Shown in pieces: positions 27,809 through 35,510 of a stretch of 64,000 nucleotides of DNA; positions within the stretch are counted from its first letter, which is position 1; each line of letters begins with the position of its first letter. The DNA comes from Rubrivivax sp. (GTDB lineage: Bacteria > Pseudomonadota > Gammaproteobacteria > Burkholderiales > Burkholderiaceae_C): assembly GCA_027484825.1 (NCBI GenBank), contig JAIXSE010000006.1, forward strand, positions 62,001 through 126,000, read 5' to 3'. A model generated the notes under the pieces. It did not search any database. It was not told the DNA's origin and saw only the letters and a program-made list of their open reading frames with translations. The translations under genes and the position numbers were made by a program.

Positions 27809-29209
27809 TCAGACCAGCTGTTTCAGCATGCGGTGACCTCCAAGCACCGCCAGCGCACGCTTGAAGTTGTACGCCAGCGTGGCTAACGCGATCTCGGTCC
27901 CTGCGCCAGCCAGTCCGCGCAGCACAAAGCGCGCCTTCTCGAAGATCTGGTACTTCAGTGCCGCAAAGGGGTGCTCGACCGTGCATCGCCGCAAGCGCAT
28001 CGCCTCGGGTGTCGCGCGCTCGTGGATGCGCTCCAGCGCTGTCTCGTGCAGATGACGGCTGACCATGCGCCGTGTTGCCTGGGTGCACCGAGCCTTCATC
28101 GCGCAAGCCCCGCAGTCACTAGCTCGAGCCGCGTAGAGGATCATCTTGGCGGGCGCATTGATCTGCTTGCGCTCGAGCAAATGCTGGGCCGGACAGATGT
28201 ACATGTCGGCCTCGGCGTCGTACCGGAAGAGCGTGCGGTTGAACAACTCACCATCGCCTTGGTTGTTCACTGCACGCTTGACCGGCACGTGCACTCGCAC
28301 CCCCAAGTCCTCCAGCGCCTGGGCTTGCTCGCCGTTGGCGTAGCCCGCGTCAGCTACAAGCTTGAATTCCTTGCCCTCCAGGGCCTGCTGCGCAGCCTGC
28401 CCCATGCGCTGCAGGCAGGCGTTGTCGCCGGCCTGGGTATTGATCTCATGGGCCACGATCAGCGCATGCTCCGAATCCACGGCCGTCTGCACGTTATACC
28501 CCGGGCCCTTGCCCTTGAGCACCACAGCTTCGGGTTCAGTGGTCACATGTCGCGTCTTGCCCTCGCTGCGGGCCATGGCCAGTTCGGACTTGCGTTGTTC
28601 CAGCTGGGCCAGCGCTGCGCGCAGCGCCTGGGCATCGGCTTCGGGCTCCCCCGGCTGCTGGTCCGCAGACTCCAGTTCCTGCAGATACTGGGCAATGCGC
28701 TGCTCCAGCTTGGCTTGCAGTTCAGCGACTTGGGCATCCTCCAGGATTGCCTTGGCACTGGCTACCGCCTGGAACTTCGTCCCATCGACGGCAACCCACT
28801 CGCCACGGATGAGTCCCGCCTGGGCGCAGAACCGCACAAACTCCGCCCCCGCTCGGCGCAGCGGCTGCCCATTGCGGCGCCGGAACTCTGCGATGGTCTT
28901 GTGATCTGGCGTCAACCGGTGCAGCAGCCACATCAGTTCGACGTTGCGCTGGCATTCCCGCTCCAGGCGCCGGGAGGAACGGATCCGGTTCAGATAGCCG
29001 TACAGGTACAGCATCAGCAGATCAGCGGGGTCGTACGGCGGACGTCCGGTGGCCTTGGTGCGGGCGTGTCCAACGCCTAGTTCGACCAGGTCCAGTCGCG
29101 CCACAAAGGCAGCGATGACGCGGCAGACATGATCCGCTCCCACCAGCTCATCCAGCGATACCGGAAACAGACTGCTCTGGTCTCGACTCTGCCCTTGCAC
29201 GTAGCCCAT
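27809..29209 (-). CDS. IS1182-family DDE transposase
   Basis: A 466-residue transposase. The N-terminal DUF772-type domain has FPVSLDELVGADHVCRVIAA and RPPYDPADLLMLYLYGYLNR. The catalytic domain carries the three acidic residues in WVAVDGTKFQAVAS, KLVADAGYANGEQA and RRCTVEHPFAALKYQI (DDE). A coiled-coil-like insertion (AKLEQRIAQYLQELES region) and a CGACAMKARCTQA Cys cluster separate the D and E parts, as in other IS1182 members. The start is taken as ATG 29209 because MGYVQGQSRDQ is the family opening; an ATG twelve codons upstream also exists. No frameshift or stop interrupts it, so the gene looks functional. Confidence 0.9.
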   Translation of the reverse strand: MGYVQGQSRDQSSLFPVSLDELVGADHVCRVIAAFVARLDLVELGVGHARTKATGRPPYDPADLLMLYLYGYLNRIRSSRRLERECQRNVELMWLLHRLTPDHKTIAEFRRRNGQPLRRAGAEFVRFCAQAGLIRGEWVAVDGTKFQAVASAKAILEDAQVAELQAKLEQRIAQYLQELESADQQPGEPEADAQALRAALAQLEQRKSELAMARSEGKTRHVTTEPEAVVLKGKGPGYNVQTAVDSEHALIVAHEINTQAGDNACLQRMGQAAQQALEGKEFKLVADAGYANGEQAQALEDLGVRVHVPVKRAVNNQGDGELFNRTLFRYDAEADMYICPAQHLLERKQINAPAKMILYAARASDCGACAMKARCTQATRRMVSRHLHETALERIHERATPEAMRLRRCTVEHPFAALKYQIFEKARFVLRGLAGAGTEIALATLAYNFKRALAVLGGHRMLKQLV

Positions 29210-29216
29210 AAGCACA

Positions 29217-29252
29217 AATGCCCTGCAACTTGCGTTGCAGGGCATTCTCCTT
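29217..29252 (-). promoter_or_regulatory. Hairpin between ribosome-binding site and transposase start
   Basis: AATGCCCTGCAAC and GTTGCAGGGCATT (29217-29229 and 29234-29246) are a perfect 13-bp inverted repeat with a four-base loop. On the minus strand, AAGGAG (29252-29247) comes immediately before it and ATG 29209 seven bases after it. When folded, the ribosome-binding site would be stacked about seven bases from the start; unfolded, it would serve a different ATG (29245) with only one base of spacing. A role in limiting transposase translation is inferred. Confidence 0.55.
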
Positions 29253-29334
29253 ACGACCTCAGCTCAGTGCCAGAGTATTGACACGGACTGCATGGGCGGC
29301 TTTTGTTTTTGAGTCGGGGATGAGGACGGAAAGC

Positions 29335-29583
29335 TCAGGCCGCTTGGGCCAGACGGGCGATCGGAATCACGCGCGAGGTCGAACCGCTCGCGCACGTCAC
29401 CCCATGCGCTGCTGCGCAAGCCTGAAGTGCTTCATCGAAGACCTGGCGAGCGCAGTCGTGACAACTGCCGCATGCCGATGCCACGCGGGTTTCGTCTTGC
29501 AGGACTTCAAAGTTGTGAACGCCATCGGCCACGCTTCGGCGGATATCGCGGTCGGACACTCGGTGGCAGAGGCAGAGGATCAT
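29335..29583 (-). CDS. bfd: Bacterioferritin-associated ferredoxin Bfd
   Basis: An 82-residue protein with the Bfd 2Fe-2S motif: Cys4 and Cys6 (MILCLCHRVSDRDIRR) and Cys38 and Cys41 (ACGSCHDC), the spacing known from E. coli and Pseudomonas Bfd. It reduces the iron core of bacterioferritin so that Fe2+ can be released. The C-terminal tail of about 25 residues is longer than in E. coli. ATG 29583 was chosen because the motif begins at residue 4; upstream in-frame sequence is not conserved-looking. It has its own promoter and converges with the IS; bfr lies upstream on the same strand. Confidence 0.93.
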   Translation of the reverse strand: MILCLCHRVSDRDIRRSVADGVHNFEVLQDETRVASACGSCHDCARQVFDEALQACAAAHGVTCASGSTSRVIPIARLAQAA

Positions 29584-29617
29584 GGTGGCGTCGGCAGCCG
29601 TTCCTAAGATGCAGCGG

Positions 29618-29646
29618 ATGCTAACGCAAACAAGAACTCCTCTCAA
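29618..29646 (-). promoter_or_regulatory. Sigma-70-type promoter for bfd
   Basis: On the minus strand TTGAGA (29646-29641) and TAGCAT (29623-29618) are spaced by 17 bases, matching five of six and four of six consensus bases. Transcription would begin near 29611, about 28 bases before the bfd ATG. I could not see a strong Fur box over it. The surrounding gap 29584-29965 otherwise holds only the bfr terminator. Confidence 0.5.
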
Positions 29647-29847
29647 TTGGTGAGCCAAGACCTTTGACGGCGTCGGGATTCTGTGTACGGTGGCCGGACG
29701 GCTGGGAGCTTGCGGATGGGGTCTCTGCCGACCCAAGCTCGCGTCCAATCGCCGTGCTTGGCGCTTCGATGCCCAGCGGGCTGTGTGGCGCATCAGAGCA
29801 CTGCACAGCGGGTTCGACCCTGGATGGCCCGCTGCCAAGGCATCATG

Positions 29848-29872
29848 AAAAAACCCCGCCGAAGCGGGGTTT
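29848..29872 (-). terminator. Intrinsic terminator of bfr
   Basis: AAACCCCGC (29851-29859) and GCGGGGTTT (29864-29872) form a nine-base stem around CGAA; on the minus strand the stem is followed by a run of six T. It lies about 95 bases beyond the bfr stop, so bfr and bfd are separate transcripts. Confidence 0.85.
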
Positions 29873-29965
29873 CTGGATGGGGAATCTGTTCGTGCCACCG
29901 GGATGAAGCGGCGACATCGGCAGCACATTCAAACTGCCTGCTCATTCGCCCATCATCAGCCGCGA

Positions 29966-30448
29966 TCAGTCCGACGAGCCTTCGCCCACCTGGCTCTGCA
30001 GCCAATTCTGTTCGCCAATCTGCGCCACCAGGTCGATCTGGGTTTCCAGATGATCGATGTGATCCTCAGTGTCCTTCAGAATTTCTTCCAGCACCTCGCG
30101 CGACACATAGTCCCGCACCGATTCGCAATAAGCGATGGCTTCCTTGAGCAGCGGATGCGACCCGGTTTCGATCTTGAGGTCGCAATGCAGCACTTCCACC
30201 GCGTTCTCGCCGATGAACAGTTTGCCCAGGTCCTGCAGGTTCGGCAGGCCCTCCAGCATCAGGATGCGATCCATCAGCTTGTCGGCATGCTTCATCTCTT
30301 CGATGGATTCCTCGTATTCATGCTTGGCCAGGCGCTCAAAGCCCCAGCTCTTGAGCATGCGGTAATGCAGGAAGTATTGGTTGATGGCCGTCAGCTCGTT
30401 TTTCAGCTGCAGGTTGAGATATTCGATGACCTTGGCATCGCCCTTCAT
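29966..30448 (-). CDS. bfr: Bacterioferritin
   Basis: A 160-residue bacterioferritin, the usual length. It forms 24-subunit haem-containing cages that oxidise and store iron. Ferroxidase ligands Glu18, Glu51, His54, Glu94 and His130 and the haem-binding Met52 are all in place ([33 protein letters not shown]). Position 127, a bridging Glu in E. coli Bfr, is Thr here ([12 protein letters not shown]). GAGGAGA precedes ATG 30448. The gene has its own terminator and is followed by bfd, its redox partner. The 371-base gap up to hemP (30449-30819) holds no gene that I can support, only the hemP promoter at its right end. Confidence 0.95.
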   Translation of the reverse strand: MKGDAKVIEYLNLQLKNELTAINQYFLHYRMLKSWGFERLAKHEYEESIEEMKHADKLMDRILMLEGLPNLQDLGKLFIGENAVEVLHCDLKIETGSHPLLKEAIAYCESVRDYVSREVLEEILKDTEDHIDHLETQIDLVAQIGEQNWLQSQVGEGSSD

Positions 30449-30783
30449 GTTCTTCTCCTCAAACGAAATCCGAAACCGTCAAAAACGGGCGCGAAGCCCG
30501 CAACGGACGGATTCTCGTCCAGTCCCTACCTCGTGTGGGGATAAAACCCGTGCGCCCGCTCTTTTTGCGAAGCGTTCGCAGCCGTACTTGCAAGCTCGTG
30601 CGTGTCGCGCTCAGGCGGGCGGCTAAACGGGTGGGTCTGACCAGGGTCACCCCCATCCATGAGTCTTCGGGTCGGTCTAACCGCAAGGGCCCCGCCCGTA
30701 AGTCTCGCCCGGTCGCGGTGCCCAGTCGCTGCGCTATACGGGCGGCGTCACACGACGCCAAAACAAGCCATGCAAGATTTAGT

Positions 30784-30813
30784 TTGCTATTGCGAATCGT
30801 TCTCATCTAAGAT
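30784..30813 (+). promoter_or_regulatory. Fur box and promoter of the haem-uptake operon
   Basis: TTGCTA (30784-30789) and TAAGAT (30808-30813) are spaced by 18 bases. Between and over them, 30786-30804 matches the 19-base Fur consensus GATAATGATAATCATTATC at 13 positions, including the central ATC. Iron-loaded Fur bound here would occlude the promoter, giving induction of hemP and the genes behind it when iron is scarce. Transcription would start at about 30820. Confidence 0.75.
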
Positions 30814-30819
30814 GTAGGC

Positions 30820-31053
30820 ATGACTGCATATCACCCCACCCCGACCGAGGCCCTGTCGGCCGCCGCGCTGGAGATCAGCACGCGCGTCGCCGCATCAGGT
30901 TCGCAGCGCCACGACGCGGCTCCCCTGCCCCAGCGGCGGCGTGTCAGCAGCGAAGCGCTGCTGGGCAACGAGCGGGAAGTGGAGATTGAGCATTCGGGGC
31001 AGTTGTACCGGCTGCGCCTGACCTCGCTGGGCAAGCTCATCCTGACGAAGTAA
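30820..31053 (+). CDS. hemP: Haemin uptake protein HemP
   Basis: A 77-residue protein whose last 40 residues are typical HemP: RRRVSSEALLGNEREVEIEH, then QLYRLRLTSLGKLILTK. HemP is found at the head of haem-uptake loci in beta- and alpha-proteobacteria; work in Burkholderia supports a role in activating the haem receptor gene, and it is needed for haem use. It is preceded by a Fur-box promoter and followed by the receptor gene after 190 bases. The ATG falls at the predicted transcription start, leaving little or no leader; AGG one base before it would be too close to serve as a normal ribosome-binding site. Confidence 0.9.
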   Translation: MTAYHPTPTEALSAAALEISTRVAASGSQRHDAAPLPQRRRVSSEALLGNEREVEIEHSGQLYRLRLTSLGKLILTK

Positions 31054-31243
31054 GCCCCTGCTGGGCCGGCGCTCCGGGCGGTGAGCACCGCCTCAGCCCC
31101 GGGTCGGCTCGCACCAAGCCTGCTCAAGCCCGCAAGACCTGCGGGCCTGACAACCCACTCGCCGTTCACTTTTTTCTTCAGCCCCACCACGCACAAGCCC
31201 GCGTCGCGCCAGCCCGTGCGAGTTCCTTCAGGACCTCAGCACC

Positions 31244-33475
31244 ATGTCTCTGCGCCAGACGCCTGTCGCGCTCGCCCTTTCCGTCGCCCTCCCGATTGCC
31301 TTCGCACAGTCCGCGCAGACTGCGCCGGGGCGCCCCGCTGAGGCCGCTTCAAGCCCGCAGGGAAGTAGCGCCTCCACCCCAACCGCCCAGCCGCTCGACG
31401 ACGTCACCGTCAGCGCCACCCGCACCGAGCGCGCCACCGCCTCCGTGCCGAGCACCGTCACCGTCATCCGCCGCAAGGACCTGGACCGCCGCGACGCCCG
31501 CGACCTGAAGGACCTGCTCAGCGACGAAGTCGACCTCTCGGTCAAAGCGATGACCCCGCGCTTCACCGCTGCGGGCGCCTCCACCGGCCGCGCCGGCAAT
31601 GAAGGCATCAACATCCGCGGCCTGGAAGGCAACCAGGTGCTGATGATGGTGGACGGCATCCGCATCCCGCAGAGCTTCTCCTTTGGTCCCTTCGCCAGCG
31701 GCCGTGCGGACTTCGTGGATCTGGACAGCCTCTCCACCGCCGAAGTGCTTCGCGGCCCCGCCTCCACCAGCTATGGCAGCGATGGTCTGGCCGGCGCGCT
31801 GGTGATGCGCACGCTCGCCCCGGAGGACCTGCTCAAGGACGGCAAGACCTTCGCCGGCACCACCAAGCTCAGCCTGCAGACGGTGGACCGCTCCAAGACC
31901 GCCAGCACCGCCGTGGCCTTCAGCAGCGGCGACTGGTCCAGCCTGATCCAGGCCTCGGTCCGCCGTGGCCACGAGACGCAGAACCAGGGCGACAACCACG
32001 CCGCCAACAGCACCCGCACCGCGCCCAACCCGACCGACATCGACACCAACAGCGTCCTGGCCAAGCTCGCCTACCGGGTGAATGCGGCCCATCAGCTCAC
32101 CGGCACGGTGGAATTCCGCGAACGCAAGATCGATACCGACGTGCTCACCGGCCTCACCGTGCCCACGGCCACGCCCGCTTCCACCGCCGTCATCGGGCTG
32201 AGCGCCAACGACCGCATGGACCGCAAGCGCGTATCGCTCGAGCATCGCTATGAAGACCTCAATGCCTCGTGGATCCAACAGGCCACCACCCACGTCTATG
32301 TGCAGGACAGCAAGACCGAGCAGTACTCCTACGAAGACCGCTACACCGCCGCCGACCGCACCCGCTACACCCGCTACCAGGAGCATCTGATCGGCCTGAG
32401 TTCGCAGGCCCAGACGCAGTGGGACCAGCACCGCCTGAGCTACGGCGTGGACGTGAGCCGCAACACCATCGAAGCGACGCGTGACGGCACCGTGCCGCCC
32501 GCTGGTGAGACCTTCCCCAGCCGCCCGTTCCCCAAGACCCGCTACCAACTGGCCGGCGCTTTCCTGCAAGACGAGATCGAGCTCGGTACGGTCTCGCTGA
32601 TTCCTGCCCTGCGCTTCGAGCATTACAAGCTCAGCCCCAGCAGCGAGGACTACACCGGCACCGCCGTGAAGCTGTCCGACCGTGCCGTCACACCGCGACT
32701 GGGGGCCGTGTGGCGCGCGACCGAATCGCTGCAGCCCTATGTCCAGTGGTCGCAGGGCTTCCGGGCACCGACGCCGGACCAGGTCAACAACTCCTTCGCC
32801 AACCCGCTCTACGGCTACTCCAGCATCGGCAACGCCAACCTCAAGCCCGAGCATGCCAACAGCTGGGAGCTGGGCCTGCGCGGCCAGATGGGCAACACGG
32901 TCCGATGGCAGCTGAGCGCCTACGACAACCGCTACCGCGACTTCATCAGCCAGGAAGTCGTGAGCGGCTCGCTCGCCACGGCGAACCTCGTCTACCAATA
33001 CATCAACCTCAGCCAGGCCCGCATCAAGGGCGTGGAGGCGCGTGCCGTCTGGGACGTGACACCCGGCCTGTCGCTGCAAGCCGCCGTGGCCCATGCCGAG
33101 GGCCACAGCACGGTAAACGGCGTGGAATCGCCGCTCAACACGGTGCAACCGCTGCGCGCCACCTTGCGTGCACGTTATGAGCGCGGCGACTGGTCCGGCT
33201 GGGCCAGCCTGCAGCACAGCAACCGCAAGAAGTCCTCCGACATCAACAGCACCACCACCGCCTATTACGCACCGGGCGCCTACGAGGTCATGGACCTGGG
33301 CGGCGCCTACCGGTTCAACAAGACCCTGAGCCTGTCCGCCGCCGTCACCAACCTGTTCGACCGCAAGTACTGGCGCTGGGGCGACGTCACCGGCGTGGCG
33401 GCCAACAGCACCGTGCTGGACAGCTACACCGCACCCGGCCGGGCGCTGCAGGTGTCCCTGCGCGCCGACTTCTGA
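31244..33475 (+). CDS. TonB-dependent haem/haemoglobin receptor
   Basis: A 743-residue outer-membrane receptor. Signal peptide about residues 1-21; TonB box LDDVTVSATRTE near residue 51; plug domain about 60-190 (GINIRGLEGNQVLMMVDGIR, then LRGPASTSYGSDGLAGAL); then a 22-strand barrel ending in an aromatic-terminated strand (ALQVSLRADF). FRAPTPDQVNNSFANPLYG followed by NANLKPEHANSWELG corresponds to the FRAP and NPNL boxes of haem receptors such as HemR/HmuR. It binds haem or haemoproteins outside and imports haem with energy from TonB. It is the second gene of the Fur-controlled operon. I do not assign a more specific name. Confidence 0.92.
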   Translation: MSLRQTPVALALSVALPIAFAQSAQTAPGRPAEAASSPQGSSASTPTAQPLDDVTVSATRTERATASVPSTVTVIRRKDLDRRDARDLKDLLSDEVDLSVKAMTPRFTAAGASTGRAGNEGINIRGLEGNQVLMMVDGIRIPQSFSFGPFASGRADFVDLDSLSTAEVLRGPASTSYGSDGLAGALVMRTLAPEDLLKDGKTFAGTTKLSLQTVDRSKTASTAVAFSSGDWSSLIQASVRRGHETQNQGDNHAANSTRTAPNPTDIDTNSVLAKLAYRVNAAHQLTGTVEFRERKIDTDVLTGLTVPTATPASTAVIGLSANDRMDRKRVSLEHRYEDLNASWIQQATTHVYVQDSKTEQYSYEDRYTAADRTRYTRYQEHLIGLSSQAQTQWDQHRLSYGVDVSRNTIEATRDGTVPPAGETFPSRPFPKTRYQLAGAFLQDEIELGTVSLIPALRFEHYKLSPSSEDYTGTAVKLSDRAVTPRLGAVWRATESLQPYVQWSQGFRAPTPDQVNNSFANPLYGYSSIGNANLKPEHANSWELGLRGQMGNTVRWQLSAYDNRYRDFISQEVVSGSLATANLVYQYINLSQARIKGVEARAVWDVTPGLSLQAAVAHAEGHSTVNGVESPLNTVQPLRATLRARYERGDWSGWASLQHSNRKKSSDINSTTTAYYAPGAYEVMDLGGAYRFNKTLSLSAAVTNLFDRKYWRWGDVTGVAANSTVLDSYTAPGRALQVSLRADF

Positions 33476-33505
33476 CCCATGCCGATGACCGACAAGGAGC
33501 CTCTC

Positions 33506-34627
33506 ATGCATGATGCCCGCTACACCGCCCTGCGCCAGGCCTTTGCCGCCGCACGCCAGGAACGCCGTGCCCGCCACCGCGACATTGCCCAGGCCCTGCA
33601 GATCTCCGAAGGGGAACTGCTGGCGGCCCACCTTGGCGGGCATCCTGGCGCGCAACCGGAAGCGCTTGCCGACGCCGAATCGCCGATGAAGGCGTTCCGT
33701 CTGCGCGCCGACTGGCAGGCGATCATCGAGTCACTGGAGCCGCTGGGCACGGTGATGGCGCTCACCCGCAACGACGCCTGCGTGCACGAGAAAGTGGGCG
33801 TCTACCGCCAGGTCAGCGCCTTCGGCCCGCAACGCCAGACCGGACTGGTGCTCGGCGGCGAGATCGACCTGCGCATCTTCTACACCCACTGGCAGCACGG
33901 CTTCGCCGTCACCGAGCGGCTGGCTGACGGCGCCTTGCAACGCAGCCTGCAATTCTTCGATGCTGCCGGCGTGGCGCTGCACAAGATCTTCCTCAAACCG
34001 GAGAGCGACCTGGCGGCTTACGAGGCACTGGTGGCCCGCTTTACCTCGGACGATCAAGCCCCGGGCCTGAGCCTGGGTGAGGTCTGGCAAGAGCCACCGG
34101 AGCGTCCCGACGCGGCGATCGACATCGCCGCCTTCCACGCCGAATGGGCGGACCTTCGCGACACCCACGAGTTCTTCGGCCTGCTCAAGCGCCACGGCCT
34201 GAGCCGTCCGCAGGCCTTGCGGCTGGCGGAGCCGCGCTTCGTCCAGCCTCTGCCGCTGTCGAGCGCGCAGGACCTGCTGAGCCGCGCGGCCCAGCAGGGC
34301 GTGTCGATCATGGTGTTTGTCGGCAACCCCGGCATCATCCAGATCCACAGCGGCCCCATCCAGAAGGTCGCCATGATGGGCCCGTGGATCAATATCCTGG
34401 ATCCGGGCTTCAACCTGCACCTGCGCGAGGACCACATTGCCAGTGCCTGGCTGGTGCGCAAGCCCACGGTAGATGGGCTGGTCTGCTCGATGGAGCTGTT
34501 CGACGCGCAGGGCCGCACGCTGGCGATGCTCTTTGGTGAACGCAAGCCGGGCCAAGCCGAGCGCTGCGACTGGCGACAGCTGCTGGAGAGCCTGGTGGAC
34601 GGAACCATGGAGGCCGCGCCGTGCTGA
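33506..34627 (+). CDS. hmuS: Haemin-degrading/trafficking factor HmuS (HemS family)
   Basis: A 373-residue HemS/ChuX-type protein built of two similar halves. The start region LRQAFAAARQERRARHRDIA, then ALQISEGELLAA, is the standard HemS N-terminus; the haem-contact region FYTHWQHGFAVTE and, in the second half, MVFVGNPGIIQIHSGPI with NLHLREDHIASAWLV match the family. It accepts haem in the cytoplasm, and relatives break it open to release iron. ATG 33506 was chosen because AAGGAG lies six bases upstream. The gene lies 30 bases after the receptor and overlaps hmuT by seven bases. Confidence 0.93.
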   Translation: MHDARYTALRQAFAAARQERRARHRDIAQALQISEGELLAAHLGGHPGAQPEALADAESPMKAFRLRADWQAIIESLEPLGTVMALTRNDACVHEKVGVYRQVSAFGPQRQTGLVLGGEIDLRIFYTHWQHGFAVTERLADGALQRSLQFFDAAGVALHKIFLKPESDLAAYEALVARFTSDDQAPGLSLGEVWQEPPERPDAAIDIAAFHAEWADLRDTHEFFGLLKRHGLSRPQALRLAEPRFVQPLPLSSAQDLLSRAAQQGVSIMVFVGNPGIIQIHSGPIQKVAMMGPWINILDPGFNLHLREDHIASAWLVRKPTVDGLVCSMELFDAQGRTLAMLFGERKPGQAERCDWRQLLESLVDGTMEAAPC

Positions 34628-35499
34628 CCCGTCGTCACTGGCTGGCCGGCGCACCGGCGCTGTTGAGCGTCCCGCTGCTGAGCCTGCCCCGCGCCGCACA
34701 GGCTGCAAGCGCCCGCGTCATCAGCGTGGGCGGCGCACTCACCGAGCTGATCTACGCCATGGGCGCTCAGGCCGATCTGGTCGGGGTGGACAGTACATCG
34801 CTGTTCCCGGCCGAGGCCAAGGCCCTTCCCAACGTGGGCTATGCCCGAACGCTGGCGGCCGAAGGTTTGCTGTCCCTGGCCCCGACGATGATCGTGGCGA
34901 CCGAGGAAGCCGGGCCGCCCGCCGTACTGAACCAGCTGCAATCGGCCCGCATTCCGCTGCATGTCCTGCGGGCCGACCATCGCTTCGAGGGCGTGGTGGA
35001 GCGTACCCGCAGGCTCGGCGAGCTGATGAACCGCCCCACGCAGGCCCGGACCTTGATCGACGGCCTCGAGCAGGCCTGGTCACAGACCCAGCAGACGGTG
35101 AGCCGCGTCAGCGCCGGACACCGCCCGCCGCGAGTGCTGTTTGTGCTGTCGAATGCCGGCAATCAGGCCCGCATCTCCGGCCGCGGAACGGCGGCGGACG
35201 CCATGATCCGGTATGCCGGGGCCGTCAATGCATTGGGAGAGGTGCAGGGCTACCAGGCGCTGTCGCCCGAAGCGGCCATTGCAGCTGCGCCGGACGTCGT
35301 GCTGGCTACCACCCAAGGCATGGAGGCAGTCGGCGGCGTGGACGGGCTGTTGCGGATGCCGGGACTGGCGCAGACGCCAGCGGCTCGCCAGCGCCGCGTC
35401 GTCAGCCTGGAGACCATGGAGATGCTGGGCTTCGGCCCGCGCCTGCCGCAGGCCCTGGCCAAGCTGGCCACCGCGCTGCACGGCGGCGGAGCCGCCTGA
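34621..35499 (+). CDS. hmuT: Haemin ABC transporter, periplasmic binding protein HmuT
   Basis: A 292-residue class III binding protein. The N-terminus (LTRRHWLAGAPALLSVPLLS) is a twin-arginine-type signal ending near AAQA. The mature protein begins SARVISVGGALTELIYAMGA, typical of HmuT/PhuT/ShuT, and RPPRVLFVLSNAGNQARISG and SPEAAIAAAPDVVLATTQG further along support it. It collects haem in the periplasm and delivers it to HmuUV. The start is a GTG overlapping the hmuS stop by seven bases; hmuU follows after 11 bases. Confidence 0.93.
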   Translation: MLTRRHWLAGAPALLSVPLLSLPRAAQAASARVISVGGALTELIYAMGAQADLVGVDSTSLFPAEAKALPNVGYARTLAAEGLLSLAPTMIVATEEAGPPAVLNQLQSARIPLHVLRADHRFEGVVERTRRLGELMNRPTQARTLIDGLEQAWSQTQQTVSRVSAGHRPPRVLFVLSNAGNQARISGRGTAADAMIRYAGAVNALGEVQGYQALSPEAAIAAAPDVVLATTQGMEAVGGVDGLLRMPGLAQTPAARQRRVVSLETMEMLGFGPRLPQALAKLATALHGGGAA

Positions 35500-35510
35500 C
35501 CACAACGCCC

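Larger units (their letters stand above)
27629..29288 (-). mobile_element. IS1182-like insertion sequence, 1660 bp
   Basis: Boundaries were set from terminal inverted repeats GTCCGTGTCAA (27629-27639) and TTGACACGGAC (29278-29288), which extend to 13 of 14 matches, and from a 4-bp direct repeat TGCA on each side (27625-27628 and 29289-29292). It carries one DDE transposase gene on the minus strand, an internal bidirectional terminator near the left end and a hairpin before the transposase start near the right end. The transposase is full length with intact catalytic residues, so the copy may still be active. The outer 12 bp of the longer palindrome belong to the host terminator, not to the IS. 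Confidence 0.78.
27613..29310. terminator. Bidirectional intrinsic terminator split by an IS
   Basis: Left half AAAAGCCGCCCA (27613-27624) and right half TGGGCGGCTTTT (29293-29304) are perfect complements. With one TGCA between them they form a 12-bp stem with a four-base loop, flanked by A-runs on the left and TTTTGTTTTT on the right: a textbook terminator for the convergent Asr-like gene and bfd. The IS now separates the halves by about 1.7 kb, and TGCA is present at both junctions. Confidence 0.75.

Noticed and set aside
30459-30806. Minus-strand frame of 115 codons between bfr and hemP
   Set aside because: It runs across the hemP promoter, has no ribosome-binding site and shows no conserved features.
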